In this document: piece after piece, positions 47,950 through 59,092 of the stretch | How the letters are laid out: every line of letters begins with the position of its first letter | How positions within the stretch are numbered: position 1 is the first letter of the stretch | From: Pseudisothecium myosuroides | Lineage: Eukaryota > Streptophyta > Bryopsida > Hypnales > Lembophyllaceae | Length of the DNA stretch: 64,000 bases | Direction: 5' to 3' | NCBI GenBank assembly: GCA_951799445.1 | Contig: OX637289.1 | Coordinates: 48,336,264 to 48,400,263, forward strand | Notes under the pieces: model-generated | Seen by the model: the letters and a program-made list of their open reading frames with translations, nothing else | What the model was told of the DNA's origin: nothing | Databases searched by the model: none | Program-made: the position numbers and the translations under genes

Positions 47950-48959
47950 AAAACAACGACCAGACCTCTCTCTATTTCTTCCGGCCTGTCAAGCTATTCG
48001 GTCCTGTCAAACTACCAAAACCCAGGATCCTACCACTTCTGATCCTAGAACTCCTCTAGACCGATCCGATCCGGTCCTCACACACGTACTCTCACTCCAC
48101 TCCGGTTTAGTTTAGCCTCTGTTTCACCATCAGAGGGTTCGCCGCTTGCTTTTGAGAGTGGCAGGCCCGCCACTCCTTCCGTGACTTATAGTGGCTGAAG
48201 ACCCACTTCTCTAATCCACTACTTCCTACACTAGCGCGGATCCGGTTTGATCTCTCACAGCCACCCGAATAGCGATCCGGTTTGTAGGTCACACAAAGAC
48301 CCCCCGTACGATCCTCTCATACTACAACGACCTTGATGCCAAGTTCCCTCCGTGCGGAGTTAGGTGGTTACAAGCGAACTCGTCCGTTCCAACATCAACT
48401 AAAGTCCTTCCGTTTACCAACTAGGGCAGCGAGACCTCACGGGAGATTGGGCACTCAACCGGATTTCCTATCCAGGAGTTCTAGCGCGTTTAAGGACTCC
48501 TTCCCTATCCGCCTAGCCTAACAACGGTTTTCTCGCCCGGAATCGTGAACTGTAGAGGCGCTGAGGAACTAAAATCCGCTCCCAATACTTAGAAAACCCA
48601 CTCACATGCACATAAGAGCAAAACAAACACACCAAGGGGAGAAATCTCTCTAGAATCTGCATACATTTTCCTAACTCCTCACCAAAACAGCCCTGCCACG
48701 CGCGGGAGAGACGTACAACAAGAAATCAATAGAAAATGCATGAAAACTCAAGGGAAAAGACTCCCAGTCTCCTTCGCAGAGACTGACTATATACATTTTA
48801 AAACTCAAAAAGTCAACATAAAGCGGCCCGGAAAGTCCGCGCGGAACTTTCGGTCCCCGCCGAGCCGGCCAGACCGGAAAACATCCGATCCAGACCAGGC
48901 ACATCCGGATCAAATCCGGTCCGGTCCTAACTAACAAATATTTACAACTAAAATCCTAA
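47950..48959. other. CCGGAT-rich flank of the gag-like gene
   Basis: No ORF of note. Words such as ATCCGGTTT, GATCCGGTCC and CATCCGG recur many times and continue through the gene and its other flank to about 51,190. The block looks like one inserted unit, but I could not find matching terminal repeats or a target duplication. Confidence 0.45.
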
Positions 48960-50729
48960 CTACCCTACCATAACCGGATCTACTCCTTGATCCGTTCCTT
49001 CGTCCATGACTTCGTCTTCGCCTTGGTGCACGCTCTGTTCTTGATCCTCACCCTGATCTGGGGTCAGATCCATACTTTGATCTTTCCCCGGGTTCAGTGT
49101 GGGACTTCTGGGCGGTAACGTTCCAAGCTGCTCGAAAACGTCCGTCAGGTTCCGGTTCCGCTCCCCTGTTTCTCGTTCTAGGAGATCCGGTGACGAATCC
49201 AGGTTGATGGTGTGCGCGAGTTTCCTCCCACTCTTCTTGGACTGGGGAGTCCGATCCTTTCCTTCCGTTGGAATGCCCACGTTCGGAAAAGATCCGGGCA
49301 TTGAAAGGTCGGACAGATGGAACGACCGTGACAACGTCACTCCGTTCAGCTTCCTGCTGCTCTCCTCCATCCGGTTTGCAGCCTCTCGCGCGTCCATCAT
49401 GACTAACTCCACCTTTTCGGAGTAGTCTGTCAAAATCCGGACCAACCTGGTCCCGGATATCTTATTCTCCTTGAGGACTCCCTCGTCAAACAACTTTGAC
49501 TTGGTGATGGCCTCTCCGGTTGCTCCGAATGTGGCCTTCACGTCCTCCGCTACTTTCCGGGTAGCCTCTGCCATCTCCTGGGTGGTAGCCATGTCCTCCT
49601 TGAGGAGCAACATTTCCGTCTTCAACGACTCGTTCTCCTCCTGGAGTCGTCGAATCTCCGCCTCTTGCTTTCGGATCTCATCCGGGCTGGAGATAAAATC
49701 TGCAACCACTCCTGCCAGGTTGCTGTTTACTGGTGCTCCCACCAGCTCGCTGATCTGATTCAGAATCAGCTTCTTCACCGTCCAGTCTGCTCGCACATCA
49801 CTCAGGATGTTGACCAGCTGGTTGAACGGATCCGTCGGATCCGATCCGGAAGGACCCGGTTCTTCAGAAACCGGTTTCTTCCCTGGGCTGGAGGTCTCAA
49901 CCGGAGGGGTTGGGGTTCCTCTCCGGTTAGGAGGCGTCGTCTTCTGTCGCTTGTGCTGCGGCCGGTGTAGCTCCTCCTCTTCCTCTTCTTCCTCCTCGGA
50001 ACCGGATACTTCTTCCTGTTCTTCTTCTTCCGATTCCGATTCTCCATATTTCAGGAGTGACTCATGCATCTTCCACTCCTTCTCCTCCGTATCCGTGAGG
50101 AGTTGATGGTGCTTGTACAGATGGACGAGGTAGGGACTCAACGGAGTCGGTCTACTTCCTCCGATCTTCGGAATTAGCCGGTTGACCAGGTCGAACAAAA
50201 TCCTGGCCCAGTCCACTTTCCGTTCCCCGCTCAGGGCTCCGAAAATGAGGTTCCCGATGGCGATGGTCACCCTCGTCGGCTTCTCCGGGTGGATGATCGG
50301 AACCAGGAACTGGAGAAGGTTCCGATGCCGGTCGTCCAGACAATCTGCCACCGCGTGCCCATCCTTGGAGTCCACGTTGCACCGGAATTTCCCCCGAGTG
50401 TAAGCCTCCTTCGAGGAGGCCATCCCTCGACCTCCAGACCGGAATTCATACACGGCCTTCCACATCTCCTCCGTCCAGTTACCCGGACTTCCGCGGAGAG
50501 TTCTCTCAAACTGGTTGGAGAGCTTTCCGAGTAACTCTCGAATCATCTGCTCCTCCCTAAACCCCCAGGGTTTATCGATCAGTCCTCCGCAGCCCATTTT
50601 GGCCAAATCCTCCATCAGGTTGTCCTTTTCCTTCTCGTCCGTTGGAATAACCGGACACACCTTCCGGAGTTTTACTTCTGTTGCGGAGGAACTGGACGGC
50701 CCTGCTCTACTCTTACGGAGCTGAGGCAT
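48960..50729 (-). CDS. 589-residue coiled-coil protein, gag-like or unknown
   Basis: The open frame extends to a GTG at 50,789, but the first ATG is at 50,729 (MPQLRKSRAG), which I take as start. An N-terminal ~180-residue globular region contains WTEEMWKAVYEFRSGGRGM, VTIAIGNLIFGALSGE, VDWARILFDLVNRLI and LSPYLVHLYKHHQLLT. This layout resembles N-terminal domains of plant retroelement gag-like or 'plant transposon protein' ORFs. An acidic run (EEEEEEEEEL), a basic HKRQK patch, a coiled coil (IRRLQEENESLKTEMLLLKE), and an Asp/Gln-rich repetitive C-terminus (DQGEDQEQS) follow. No zinc knuckle, protease or polymerase is present. It is unbroken, unlike its neighbours, and contains no 21-bp palindrome. 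Its function is unknown. Confidence 0.55.
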   Translation of the reverse strand: MPQLRKSRAGPSSSSATEVKLRKVCPVIPTDEKEKDNLMEDLAKMGCGGLIDKPWGFREEQMIRELLGKLSNQFERTLRGSPGNWTEEMWKAVYEFRSGGRGMASSKEAYTRGKFRCNVDSKDGHAVADCLDDRHRNLLQFLVPIIHPEKPTRVTIAIGNLIFGALSGERKVDWARILFDLVNRLIPKIGGSRPTPLSPYLVHLYKHHQLLTDTEEKEWKMHESLLKYGESESEEEEQEEVSGSEEEEEEEEELHRPQHKRQKTTPPNRRGTPTPPVETSSPGKKPVSEEPGPSGSDPTDPFNQLVNILSDVRADWTVKKLILNQISELVGAPVNSNLAGVVADFISSPDEIRKQEAEIRRLQEENESLKTEMLLLKEDMATTQEMAEATRKVAEDVKATFGATGEAITKSKLFDEGVLKENKISGTRLVRILTDYSEKVELVMMDAREAANRMEESSRKLNGVTLSRSFHLSDLSMPGSFPNVGIPTEGKDRTPQSKKSGRKLAHTINLDSSPDLLERETGERNRNLTDVFEQLGTLPPRSPTLNPGKDQSMDLTPDQGEDQEQSVHQGEDEVMDEGTDQGVDPVMVG

Positions 50730-51002
50730 GGACACGAACTGTGCTAACCGGATCCTGACTGTGGCTACCTTTCCCTCGCCTAGCCGCACGTCCCGTTTCT
50801 CACCTTCGCTCTTCCGATCTCAACCGGAATACCTCTAAACCTGCAACGCACACTAAAGCGCTGCGCGCCCTAACACACTAACACGCACACACAAACCAAC
50901 TCAAAATAAGAAAGCAAAACGCTGGGAAGAGAGGCTAAGTACGCGTTGGAGCAAGATTTCCGCAAATGAAGATTGAAAAAGAGTGGCTACTGGATTGGTC
51001 AG

Positions 51003-51014
51003 CCCATATATAGT
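51003..51014 (-). promoter_or_regulatory. TATA box of the gag-like gene
   Basis: On the minus strand ACTATATATGGGC lies about 280 bp upstream of the chosen ATG. The intervening leader is A/C-rich and free of large ORFs, which fits a 5' UTR. Confidence 0.5.
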
Positions 51015-51235
51015 CTAATCTGTCATCATGACCAAATCCGTTCCTGACCCATTCTGATCCAACTCAGATCCGTTCTAACTCTAATCCGGTTCAGATTCAG
51101 ATCAAATCCGGATTGTCATCTATTCCGTTCCATTAGTTAATTTCCGGTTATCGGTTACCTCCTACTTGAATCCGGATCCCAGATCACGATTTCCGTTCTA
51201 AGATTTAGATAACTTACAAAAAACCAAAAATTTAC

Positions 51236-51712
51236 CTTGCGACAGTCTATGATGATGGAGTGGCTGTGCTTACCCTGGGATCCGTCGTCTTTAACCTACC
51301 GAAGTACAATCACATTGTAGTTTGTCTGTACAGCCTCAATGACAGATATTTTCTCCTTCACATTCAACGCGAAGAAGCTTGTCTTGTCTTTTACTCGGTA
51401 CCAAAGATAGACGTATTCCTGGAACCGAGAAATGCTAAATGTCCAAGCATCGACATGCTTCTTGAATTTCCACAGCATTCCATACGACTCGTCTAGTTCG
51501 TCACCAACTAGTTTCTCACCGTCGGGTTCGACAAATGGCTCAAGGAATGGCTCAGCTAAGGAGTAGTCGTAGCCGTCTCCTGAATCCATTCCGGGATATC
51601 TGTTGAGATCAAGCAAGAAGTTAGGCTCTAATTGACTTATCTTCGGCTTGAGGATAAGGAAGAGGATATGTTCTGGCAGGACGTACAAGTCATTCTAATG
51701 GAAATATCGGAC
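51236..51712 (-). pseudogene. two-exon fragment with a TAG, unrecognised
   Basis: A short exon (about 51,675-51,712, MEKSDISIRMT) is followed by an intron holding one 21-bp palindrome. A second exon (51,599-51,236) then reads DESYGMLWKFKKHVDAWTF, ISVIEAVQTNYNVIVL, and continues after a TAG (51,296-51,298) as VKDDGSQGKHSHSIIIDCRK to a donor (AAG-GTAAAT). CAG to TAG would explain the stop. I do not recognise the protein. It could be the 5' part of the ParB-like gene, cut off by the 47.9-51.2 kb insertion, but I could not make the exon phases join. Confidence 0.4.
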
Positions 51713-52520
51713 TTCTCCATACCTCACTGACCAAGCTAATTTATGACTTCCGATGTGAAGTTCTGGTTGTGAATTTGTTTAGTTCTGTCACCTCTTATCG
51801 TCGGTCCGAGGATACTTGGAGACGGTTACATTCTTCATGGACTGAGTCTTGTCTAGTAAATTTAGTTAGTGCGAGCGGTATCCTGAGATTATGATTGAGA
51901 CAATCTAGAATCATTTATGACAGCAAAAGTAACCTATGTACATTTCAGTGTTCTTTATAGTGAACTCGTTCTTTTGGTCTTTTCATTTTCATTTTCTTCT
52001 ATAAATTTTAATGTTTATCACCGATCTGTTGCGAGATGTTATTCATAGAGTGTTGTTTTGAATAATTACCGTCCAGGCGAAGATACGTAATTCATCTTAA
52101 GTGGTTTATGACTTTTTCTTGTTTTTGTTATGTCTGAGCTTCTTTGAGTTATCCTCGGGGCGGAGATAATTGTTATATATATTAATTCGTTTGTTATTGG
52201 TTCTTATTTCTGTATTGCGCTTTGTTTCATGACATTTTATTTCTGTCTCTTCTTATTCGTAGTTCGTGTTCTCTATAATCTTTGGACCATGTTCATCTTT
52301 TATTTTATGAGTTAGAAATCTTATCGCTTTTTACTAGTTTTTGGTACGGGAGTATCTTCGGCTCGAGGATAATTATCGTAGAGCCGGACATAATTATCTT
52401 CGGGTTGAGGATATATTTTTATAAATGGTTGGCTTCAAATTTGAAGGCCTATTTTCCTCGTGTTGCTTTCTAGTATTCGAACTTCGTCAATAATGACTGT
52501 TATCTTTGGTGCGAGGATAC
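51637..52520. repeat. cluster of seven 21-bp palindromes
   Basis: Starts at 51,637, 51,795, 52,066, 52,149, 52,352, 52,394 and 52,500. Arms match TTATCYTCG and CGARGATAA with at most three changes per site. The last interval (52,394 to 52,500) is 106 bp, as in the array near 60 kb. No convincing coding sequence lies between 51,720 and 52,900. Confidence 0.85.
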
Positions 52521-52952
52521 CGTGAATTGGACTTTGTTAAGGATTTGTTGGCCGTAAACCCTAATTCATTGTATAATTTGATCTTGCTTTTTCTAGATTG
52601 CTGGAAATGCACATGCTTTCAGGCCCCAAACCCTAAGTCTACCACAAAAGACTGCTGAACTTTGTAGAAGACATGCAATCACAGGAAGCAAGTAGACTCT
52701 AAACTGGCCTCCTAAACCCTAAACCCTCATACAATGCAAGAAGACCCGAATGCAAACACAGAAGCATTGGCCTCGAAAACCCCTAAATCCTCATACATTG
52801 CAGCAAGCCCCAAGTGCAAGCACTGAGGCATTAGACTCAAAACAAATCAAACACGCAATGAAAACAAACAACTACAACAAAAAATGACAAGATTCCGGGG
52901 TCAAAACTGAAGGAAGCAAGGATAAAACTGAAATTATGAGCACGAGACTCAC

Positions 52953-53720
52953 CTGTACAACAAAAAATCACTTCAAAAACACGTACTCCAGACCTCCAGT
53001 GTACAGCAGAACTTCAAGCCGATGCAGGTTGTCAAGTAACGCAGATGAAGTGCAGGCTAAACCCTAAACTTCCAATTTCCTGAAAACACGGAATTTGACA
53101 TTGTTAATTTCCAAAAGCAAAATTTGGCCAACCAGGGGCGACTCTACAAGCAACCTCTATTAAAATAGCAATGGTTGATAATGCTTGAACGTGGCATATC
53201 ACACCAACTGTGGATGCATATTCCTGTGCCAAGTCTGTGCTATTGAAACGATAAGATTCATGAAAGCAAATTGATGGCATTTACGTCCATTAGAAGTATC
53301 CTACAAGACTCCAGTGAGCAGACACCTCAAACCCAGTAACTCACAAGTACCTCACAATTTCAAATCAATTCTGTGCAATACTGAATTGAAAGTTAAAGGC
53401 AAAAACAGCTAGGGTTTAGGGTGAGAATATACCTGAGCTCTCATGTACGCTGCACTTCACGCCGACGCCGACCTCTCCACTGCAGAACTTCTGCGACCTC
53501 CACTGCGCAGCTTTGGTGAGCTCCAAGCCAGAACTTCACGGCAAACTCCCCTGCTCTCCAATGCGATGATGAGTTCTCGCTCTGAAACTGAAGCCGCGCG
53601 ATGAGTTCTCTCTGTCAAACTGAAACTATAAAACCTAAAACCTAACGCAATCAAGGAAAGAGAAGGGCAGACCAAGCATGGAAGAAGAAGAAGACCAGAG
53701 GCGGCGAGGCGCGGACAGTC
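52953..53720 (-). ncRNA. probable spliced non-coding transcript or 5' UTR
   Basis: The minus strand shows an exon ending at 53,433 (GAGCTCAG then GTATATTC). A second exon runs 53,079-52,953, between acceptor TTTTCAG and donor GTACAG-GTGAGT. CT-rich, GC-balanced sequence upstream (53,580-53,720) resembles a plant transcription start region. The only long frame, rich in RFGWV, comes from a 24-bp minisatellite and is unlikely to be translated. Confidence 0.35.
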
Positions 53721-53895
53721 AACGGCGTGCGAAGAGAAGAAAAAATAAACGGCGAGCGAAGACAGAAGACAAAACAAATGCCGAGCGACAGACTGCGGAG
53801 TGAAGGGAGAGAGATGACCTCCCACACCTACGTCAAGCCGCCGAAACGCAATCGAAGCAAAGTCGAACCTAGCCGAGCCGAACCTAGCCGACACT

Positions 53896-54012
53896 ACCCA
53901 CCCGAACCTACCTACCCACCCAAACCTACCTATAGGTACCCACCCAAACCTACCTATAGGTACCCACCCGAACCTACCTATAGCTACCCACCCGAACCTA
54001 CCCACTCGAGCC
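53896..54012. repeat. 24-bp minisatellite
   Basis: About five units of CCCACCCGAACCTACCTATA with a 4-nt variable link (GGTA, GCTA). It creates Pro-Thr-Tyr repeats on the plus strand and Arg-Phe-Gly-Trp repeats on the minus strand, neither supported as protein. Confidence 0.8.
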
Positions 54013-54019
54013 TACATTA

Positions 54020-55990
54020 GGCTCCTGAAGCGAAGTCGAAGGAAAGCCCACCCGAGTCTAAGGTAAACCCCTCCATTTGCGACCACTAATTCATTCTTGA
54101 CCTATAGGTGCACGTATTCCTGACCACGCTTAGAATGTTTTTTTTTTTCATTTTCAAGGTTGGAACTAATAAATACATGACACATGTCCCAAGTTGTGGA
54201 AAAAAAAGTAGGAAATAATGATTACGTAAATAGTTATTGAATGATCGAAATTAGAGAACTTCACACATTGGCCATAGGGCCGACGCAGTTTTTGCCTCCC
54301 GAAATAATCTGATAATTTAAATTCAAGCGATAAAATTATCAGATTTTTTGCAATCCATGACATTTCTATTTATGTACCTCTAAATAATATTTGTTTTCCC
54401 TTCACTACTGCAGATCATGTCAAAATTCCTTATTCAATTGGTTATAGGGGAGGGGATACCTTACCAGGGTTTGTTTCCCTTTTTTTTTGAAGTGGCAAAG
54501 TGGCAATATAGAATGTTGTAGTGGTGTTCCAAATTTCACAATTCATCCACGTATTGCATGGAAAATATCTCTTTAGTGTATATCACATGCCTATTACTCT
54601 ATTTTCATCTAGATTTTGGCGATTTCATTCAATTTTTTTTTATTTCAAAGTTTTTTGGCAAAAAAATTCATAGTTTCTTGCAATTTATTAGCCAAATTAT
54701 TTTTTTCTAGTACAATCTAGCAACATGAAGCCAAAAAAACCCCCGTAGAGTCTACCCACCTTAGCAAACACCACAGTAGAATCTTCCCAAGACCTATTTC
54801 ATCCAAATTTGACAACTTCATCTATATTTTTAATAGAAAAAGGAAAATTTTGGCACAAGAAAATTACTTACACGTATCAAGAAGTACACATCTGTTTTGA
54901 ATGGTGTAACGTGGGCCAAAAGTGCCAAAACAAAAAGGCCTACTCAACACCTGTTTATAGTTGGCACCATTTTTTTCTCTGATAATCTCCAAGTACTTTG
55001 AAATAAAGTACTACTATACCATTCGTTGTTGCCAACAACATACAATAATAATTTAAAAAAAATAAGTATTTTTCTATTTTTTAATTTCTTAAATTACTTA
55101 AACTAAAATCTATAACTTTTTTAGTCACCATAAATCCTAACATCAAGAAACAAAATGCATGCATCCCTCTTCCCTATTCTTAAATATGATTACTATTATT
55201 TGTCTTCTATGTTGTTGTCAAATCAAAACAACAACGAAAGTAAATCTTAATTTTATTTTTTATTTTATTTTGAAGTACTCAAATTAGAAACATTAACTTT
55301 CCCACCATAAGTCCAAATACCACAGAACAAAACTCAGACATCCCCCTCGCCATTCTTAAATGTCTATTCTATTATTATGCTCTATATCATTGTAAAATAC
55401 AAACCAATAGTAAAAGCATATTTTTTATTTTTTTATTTTTTTAATTTCAAAATACTCTAGTTGAAATCTTTAATCTTTGCACTATAAATCTAAGTATCCC
55501 AAATCCTTACACTTTAAACCCTAAACACGTTGTTTGTTTAGTTCATTAACACATGAACATGGAATTTTTTTATCCTCAGCAAAAAAATCTTTTTCTGGCA
55601 TTCAAAGCAACTTCACAATTAAGGATCCGATATAGAACAAATTTTCAACATTTATGCGTAAACAAGATTCTCGGTAGATATGAAATTCCTACTCTCTTAG
55701 TATTATTTTAGATCCATAAATTTGAGGCATAAACAAATGAAATCCAAAGAGTTTTATACTTTAAATACGGCTCCTCTAGTGAACAATAGAAGCCCACATG
55801 ATGTATTTATGTGAAAAGTAAGAAAAAAAACAAAAAAAACAAAATATTCTAGAACGAGAAATATTTCTGAGCACATTCAAATTCTGCTCTGTTCTTCCTG
55901 AACTCGAATCCAAATGAAAAAAAATTTAAAAGTTCTGCCAACGGTATACAAACCTCCTACATAAGGCCTTATACAGTTTCTAATTATTTA
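54020..55990. other. AT-rich spacer
   Basis: Nearly 2 kb without a supportable ORF, intron signal or repeat beyond poly-A/T runs. Confidence 0.5.
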
Positions 55991-56029
55991 CAACTTGAAC
56001 ATTCTTTTTACTCCTCCACTCGCCATTGA

Positions 56030-57360
56030 ATATCATGGCATTTGGCTTCGAGTTCTACAAAATACAGTTCATGGTTTGGGGTTTATTTTTCTTTCTCTCA
56101 CAAAAATAAGGGCAATAAATTAATTTCCACACGGACTCTCCAAGTGGAGATTATTTACAACTTTTATATTTTTTTTAATCCTCCACTCGCCATTGAATTT
56201 CATGACATTTGGCTTGGAGTTCCACAAAATACAGTTCATGGTTTGGGGTTCATTTTTCTTTGTCTCACAAAAATAAGGGCAATAAATTAATCTCCAACTT
56301 GTAGATTTTCGAGGTTTCTATAGAGTTTGCCAGACTGACCCTTTAAAAAAAATTTCATTCATGTGGAGAAGAAAAATTAACCCCAAACCATGAACTGTAT
56401 TTAGTGGAACTGGAAGCCAAATGTCATGAAATAAAATGGCGAGTTGAGGATTAAAAAAAATGTACAAGTTGTAAATAATCTCCACTTGGAGAGTCTATGT
56501 GGAGATTAATTTGTTGCCCTTATTTTTGTAGCACAGAAAAAATTAACCCGAAACCATGAACTGTATTTAGTTGAACTTGAAGCCAAATGTCATGAAATTC
56601 AATGGCGAGTGGAGGATTAAAAAAAATATTCAAGTTGTAAATAATCTCCGCTTGGAGAGTCTATGAGGAGATTAATTTGTTGCCCTTATTTTTGTAGCAC
56701 ATAAAAAATTAACCCGAAACCATGAACTGTATTTAATGGAACTCGAAGCCAAATGTCATGAAATTCAATGGCGAGTGGAGGATTAAAAAAAATGTACAAG
56801 TTGTAAATAATCTCCACTTGGAGAGTCCGTGTGGAGATTAATTTATTGCCCTTATTTTTGTGAGAGAAAGAAAAATAAACCCCAAACCATGAATTGTATT
56901 TAGTTGAACTCGAAGCCAAATGTCATGAAATTCAATGGCGAGTGGAGGATTAAAAAAATGTACAAGTTGTAAATAATCTCCACTTGGAGAGTCCATGTGG
57001 AGATTAATTTATTGCCCTTATTTTTGTGAGAGAAAGAAAAATGAACCCCAAACCATGAACTGTATTTTGTGGAACTCCAAGCCAAATGTGACGAAATAAA
57101 ATGGCGAGTAGAGGATTAAAAAAAAATGTACAAGTTGTAAATAATCTCCACTTGGAGAGTCTATGTGGAGATTAATTTGTTGCCCTTGTTTTTGTGAGAC
57201 CAAAAAAATTAATCCAAAATCATGAATTGTATTTAGTGGAACTCGAAGGCACTTGTCATGAAATAAAATGACGAGTGGAGGATTAAAGAAAATGTACAAT
57301 TTGTAATAATATCCACTTGGAGAGTCCATGTGGAGATTAATTTATTGCCCTTATTTTTAT
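56030..57360. repeat. 166-167-bp satellite with an internal inversion
   Basis: Two head-to-tail units read on the plus strand (CATTTGGCTT at 56,039 and 56,206), then six on the minus strand. In the latter, AAGCCAAATGTCATG or its variant recurs at 56,415, 56,582, 56,748, 56,914, 57,081 and 57,248, intervals of 166-167. Polarity flips at about 56,310-56,370. Unit length is close to one nucleosome core plus linker. The short ORFs here are repeat artefacts. Confidence 0.9.
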
Positions 57361-57809
57361 GCATGTAATTTAGAAACTGTATGTAGGTATGGAATTCCAA
57401 CCTTGCATATAGGTATGAAATTCTGACCTTGACATTCGAATATATCCTAGTATGCAAAAAGTTTTGTTTTGCAGATGTTGTATTTATTCTTAGGATTCAG
57501 AACTCCACCAGTTTTTTCAATTCTTCTCCTTTATAAAGTTCATCTTCATGTGACATTAAAATAAAACGGGAATGAAAAGCGCGGTGTACTTTAATGGCTC
57601 AATTTTTAAATGTCATGGAATTTCATATGTGCATGTATGAAGTTTTATTTAGGAAGTTGTAATTATTCTTGTATTTTAGATTCCTATACTACTTTCAAAT
57701 TGAGTTCCACAAAATATTGGTGGAAGTTGTAAATAATCCGCACGTGGAGAATCCATGTGCTAATTACATTGTCGCCCCTACTTTACGACAGACAACTAAA
57801 AACTAAAAA

Positions 57810-58400
57810 AAACGTAAAAGTTGTAAATGCTCCAAGGACTAATGATCTTTGAGTGTACTAAATTTGGTGCCCCATTTTCTTAAATATACTATAAGGAAGA
57901 AAAAAAAACTAAACTGCCACGCTCTGTAGTTTATGGGTTCCAATTATCAAATGTCATCAAATTGGTATCCAATAGAAGGAGGAAAAAAATGTAGAAGACA
58001 ATTGTAAATGCTCATAGGACTTCTAATTTGCGAGTGTACTAAATTTAGTGCCCCATTTTCTTAAGTATTCTATGAGAATGGAAAAAAAAAAAGGTCAGGC
58101 CCTGCAGTTTAAAGAACTAAATTCGCAAATGTCATGAAATTGGCATCCAAAAGAAAGAGGAAAAAAATGTACAAGTTGTAAATGCTCCCAAGACTACTAA
58201 TTTGCGAGTGCACTAAATTTAGTGCCCCATTTTTTTAAGTATTCTACAAGAAAGAAGAAAAAAAAAAGGGCAGACTTTGTAGTTTAAAGAACTAAAATCG
58301 CAAATGTCATGAAATTGGAGTCAAGTTGAAGACATCAGAAGTTGTACAAATTGTAAATGCTTCAAAGATTACTGATTCATGTGTGTCCTATTTGTACTGC
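57810..58400. repeat. ~175-bp satellite, four units
   Basis: GTTGTAAATGCTC recurs near 57,826, 58,003, 58,178 and 58,350 with AATTTAGTGCCCCATTTT in each unit. Shared phrases with the 167-bp satellite (TGTACAAGTTGTAAAT, AAATGTCATGAAAT) indicate a common ancestor. Confidence 0.8.
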
Positions 58401-58666
58401 CCCCTTTTCTTACACACACTACAAAAAAGAAGAAACAGAACATTGGCCATTGAAATTGTAATTTTGTTAAACTCTTGAGGTCGAAGGTTCTAAAAGTCAA
58501 ACGCATGGTTGTTTTATAAATTTGTCATTCACGTCACAAAAAAAAGGATTTCATGCAGAAGTTTAAAGTATTCTAGAATTTTACTGTCTTGGATTCTTCA
58601 ACTTTAAATGCAAGTTCTTGTGAAGCTGTATTATTTATGATTTAATTGCATGTACTGGAAATTAAC

Positions 58667-58988
58667 CCTTAAAGGACAAAGGGGTGACCCTTGAAATCAC
58701 TATTTTGCATTACCGCGAGTATAAAAGTCATAAAAAATTGGAAAAGCACTTGCTGAAAGTGAACCTACTGTAGAAGACCTTCCCTTCTGAAAATAAACTT
58801 CAGAGGATGAGTAGTTGTACTTCTATTCACATGTGAAGATTCTATGTCATTCATTGGACGCCAAATGGCCTCCGTATTGTTCAACGGTTAAAAACACCAA
58901 AAATTTATTTTGCAAAACATCTTGTTTTTTTCAACTAGCAGACCTTCCACTTCAGATTTCTAAAGTTATGAATTATGCTGATTTTGAA
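58667..58988 (+). mobile_element. left end of a family A element
   Basis: ACCCTTAAAGGACAAAGG follows TA (58,665-58,666), matching the family terminus. The right terminus is not found; the telomeric tract may have replaced it. Confidence 0.35.
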
Positions 58989-58989
58989 T

Positions 58990-59092
58990 TTCCTAAACCC
59001 TAAATCCTAGACCCTAAACCCTAAACCCTAAACCCTAAATCCTAAACCCTGGACCCTGAACCCTACACCTTGGACGTTGGACCCTAAACCCT
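58990..59092. repeat. interstitial telomere-like tract
   Basis: About a dozen CCCTAAA-like heptamers, several perfect, others altered (CCTAAAT, CCTGGAC, CCTGAAC). This is the plant-type telomeric repeat; here it is internal and decaying. Confidence 0.85.

Noticed and set aside
48960..50789. Start of the gag-like protein at 50,789
   Set aside because: That codon is GTG; the first ATG in frame is 50,729, followed by a normal N-terminus.
53457..54005. 182-codon minus-strand ORF with RFGWV repeats
   Set aside because: Produced by a 24-bp minisatellite and a low-complexity 5' region; reading on the plus strand is equally open.
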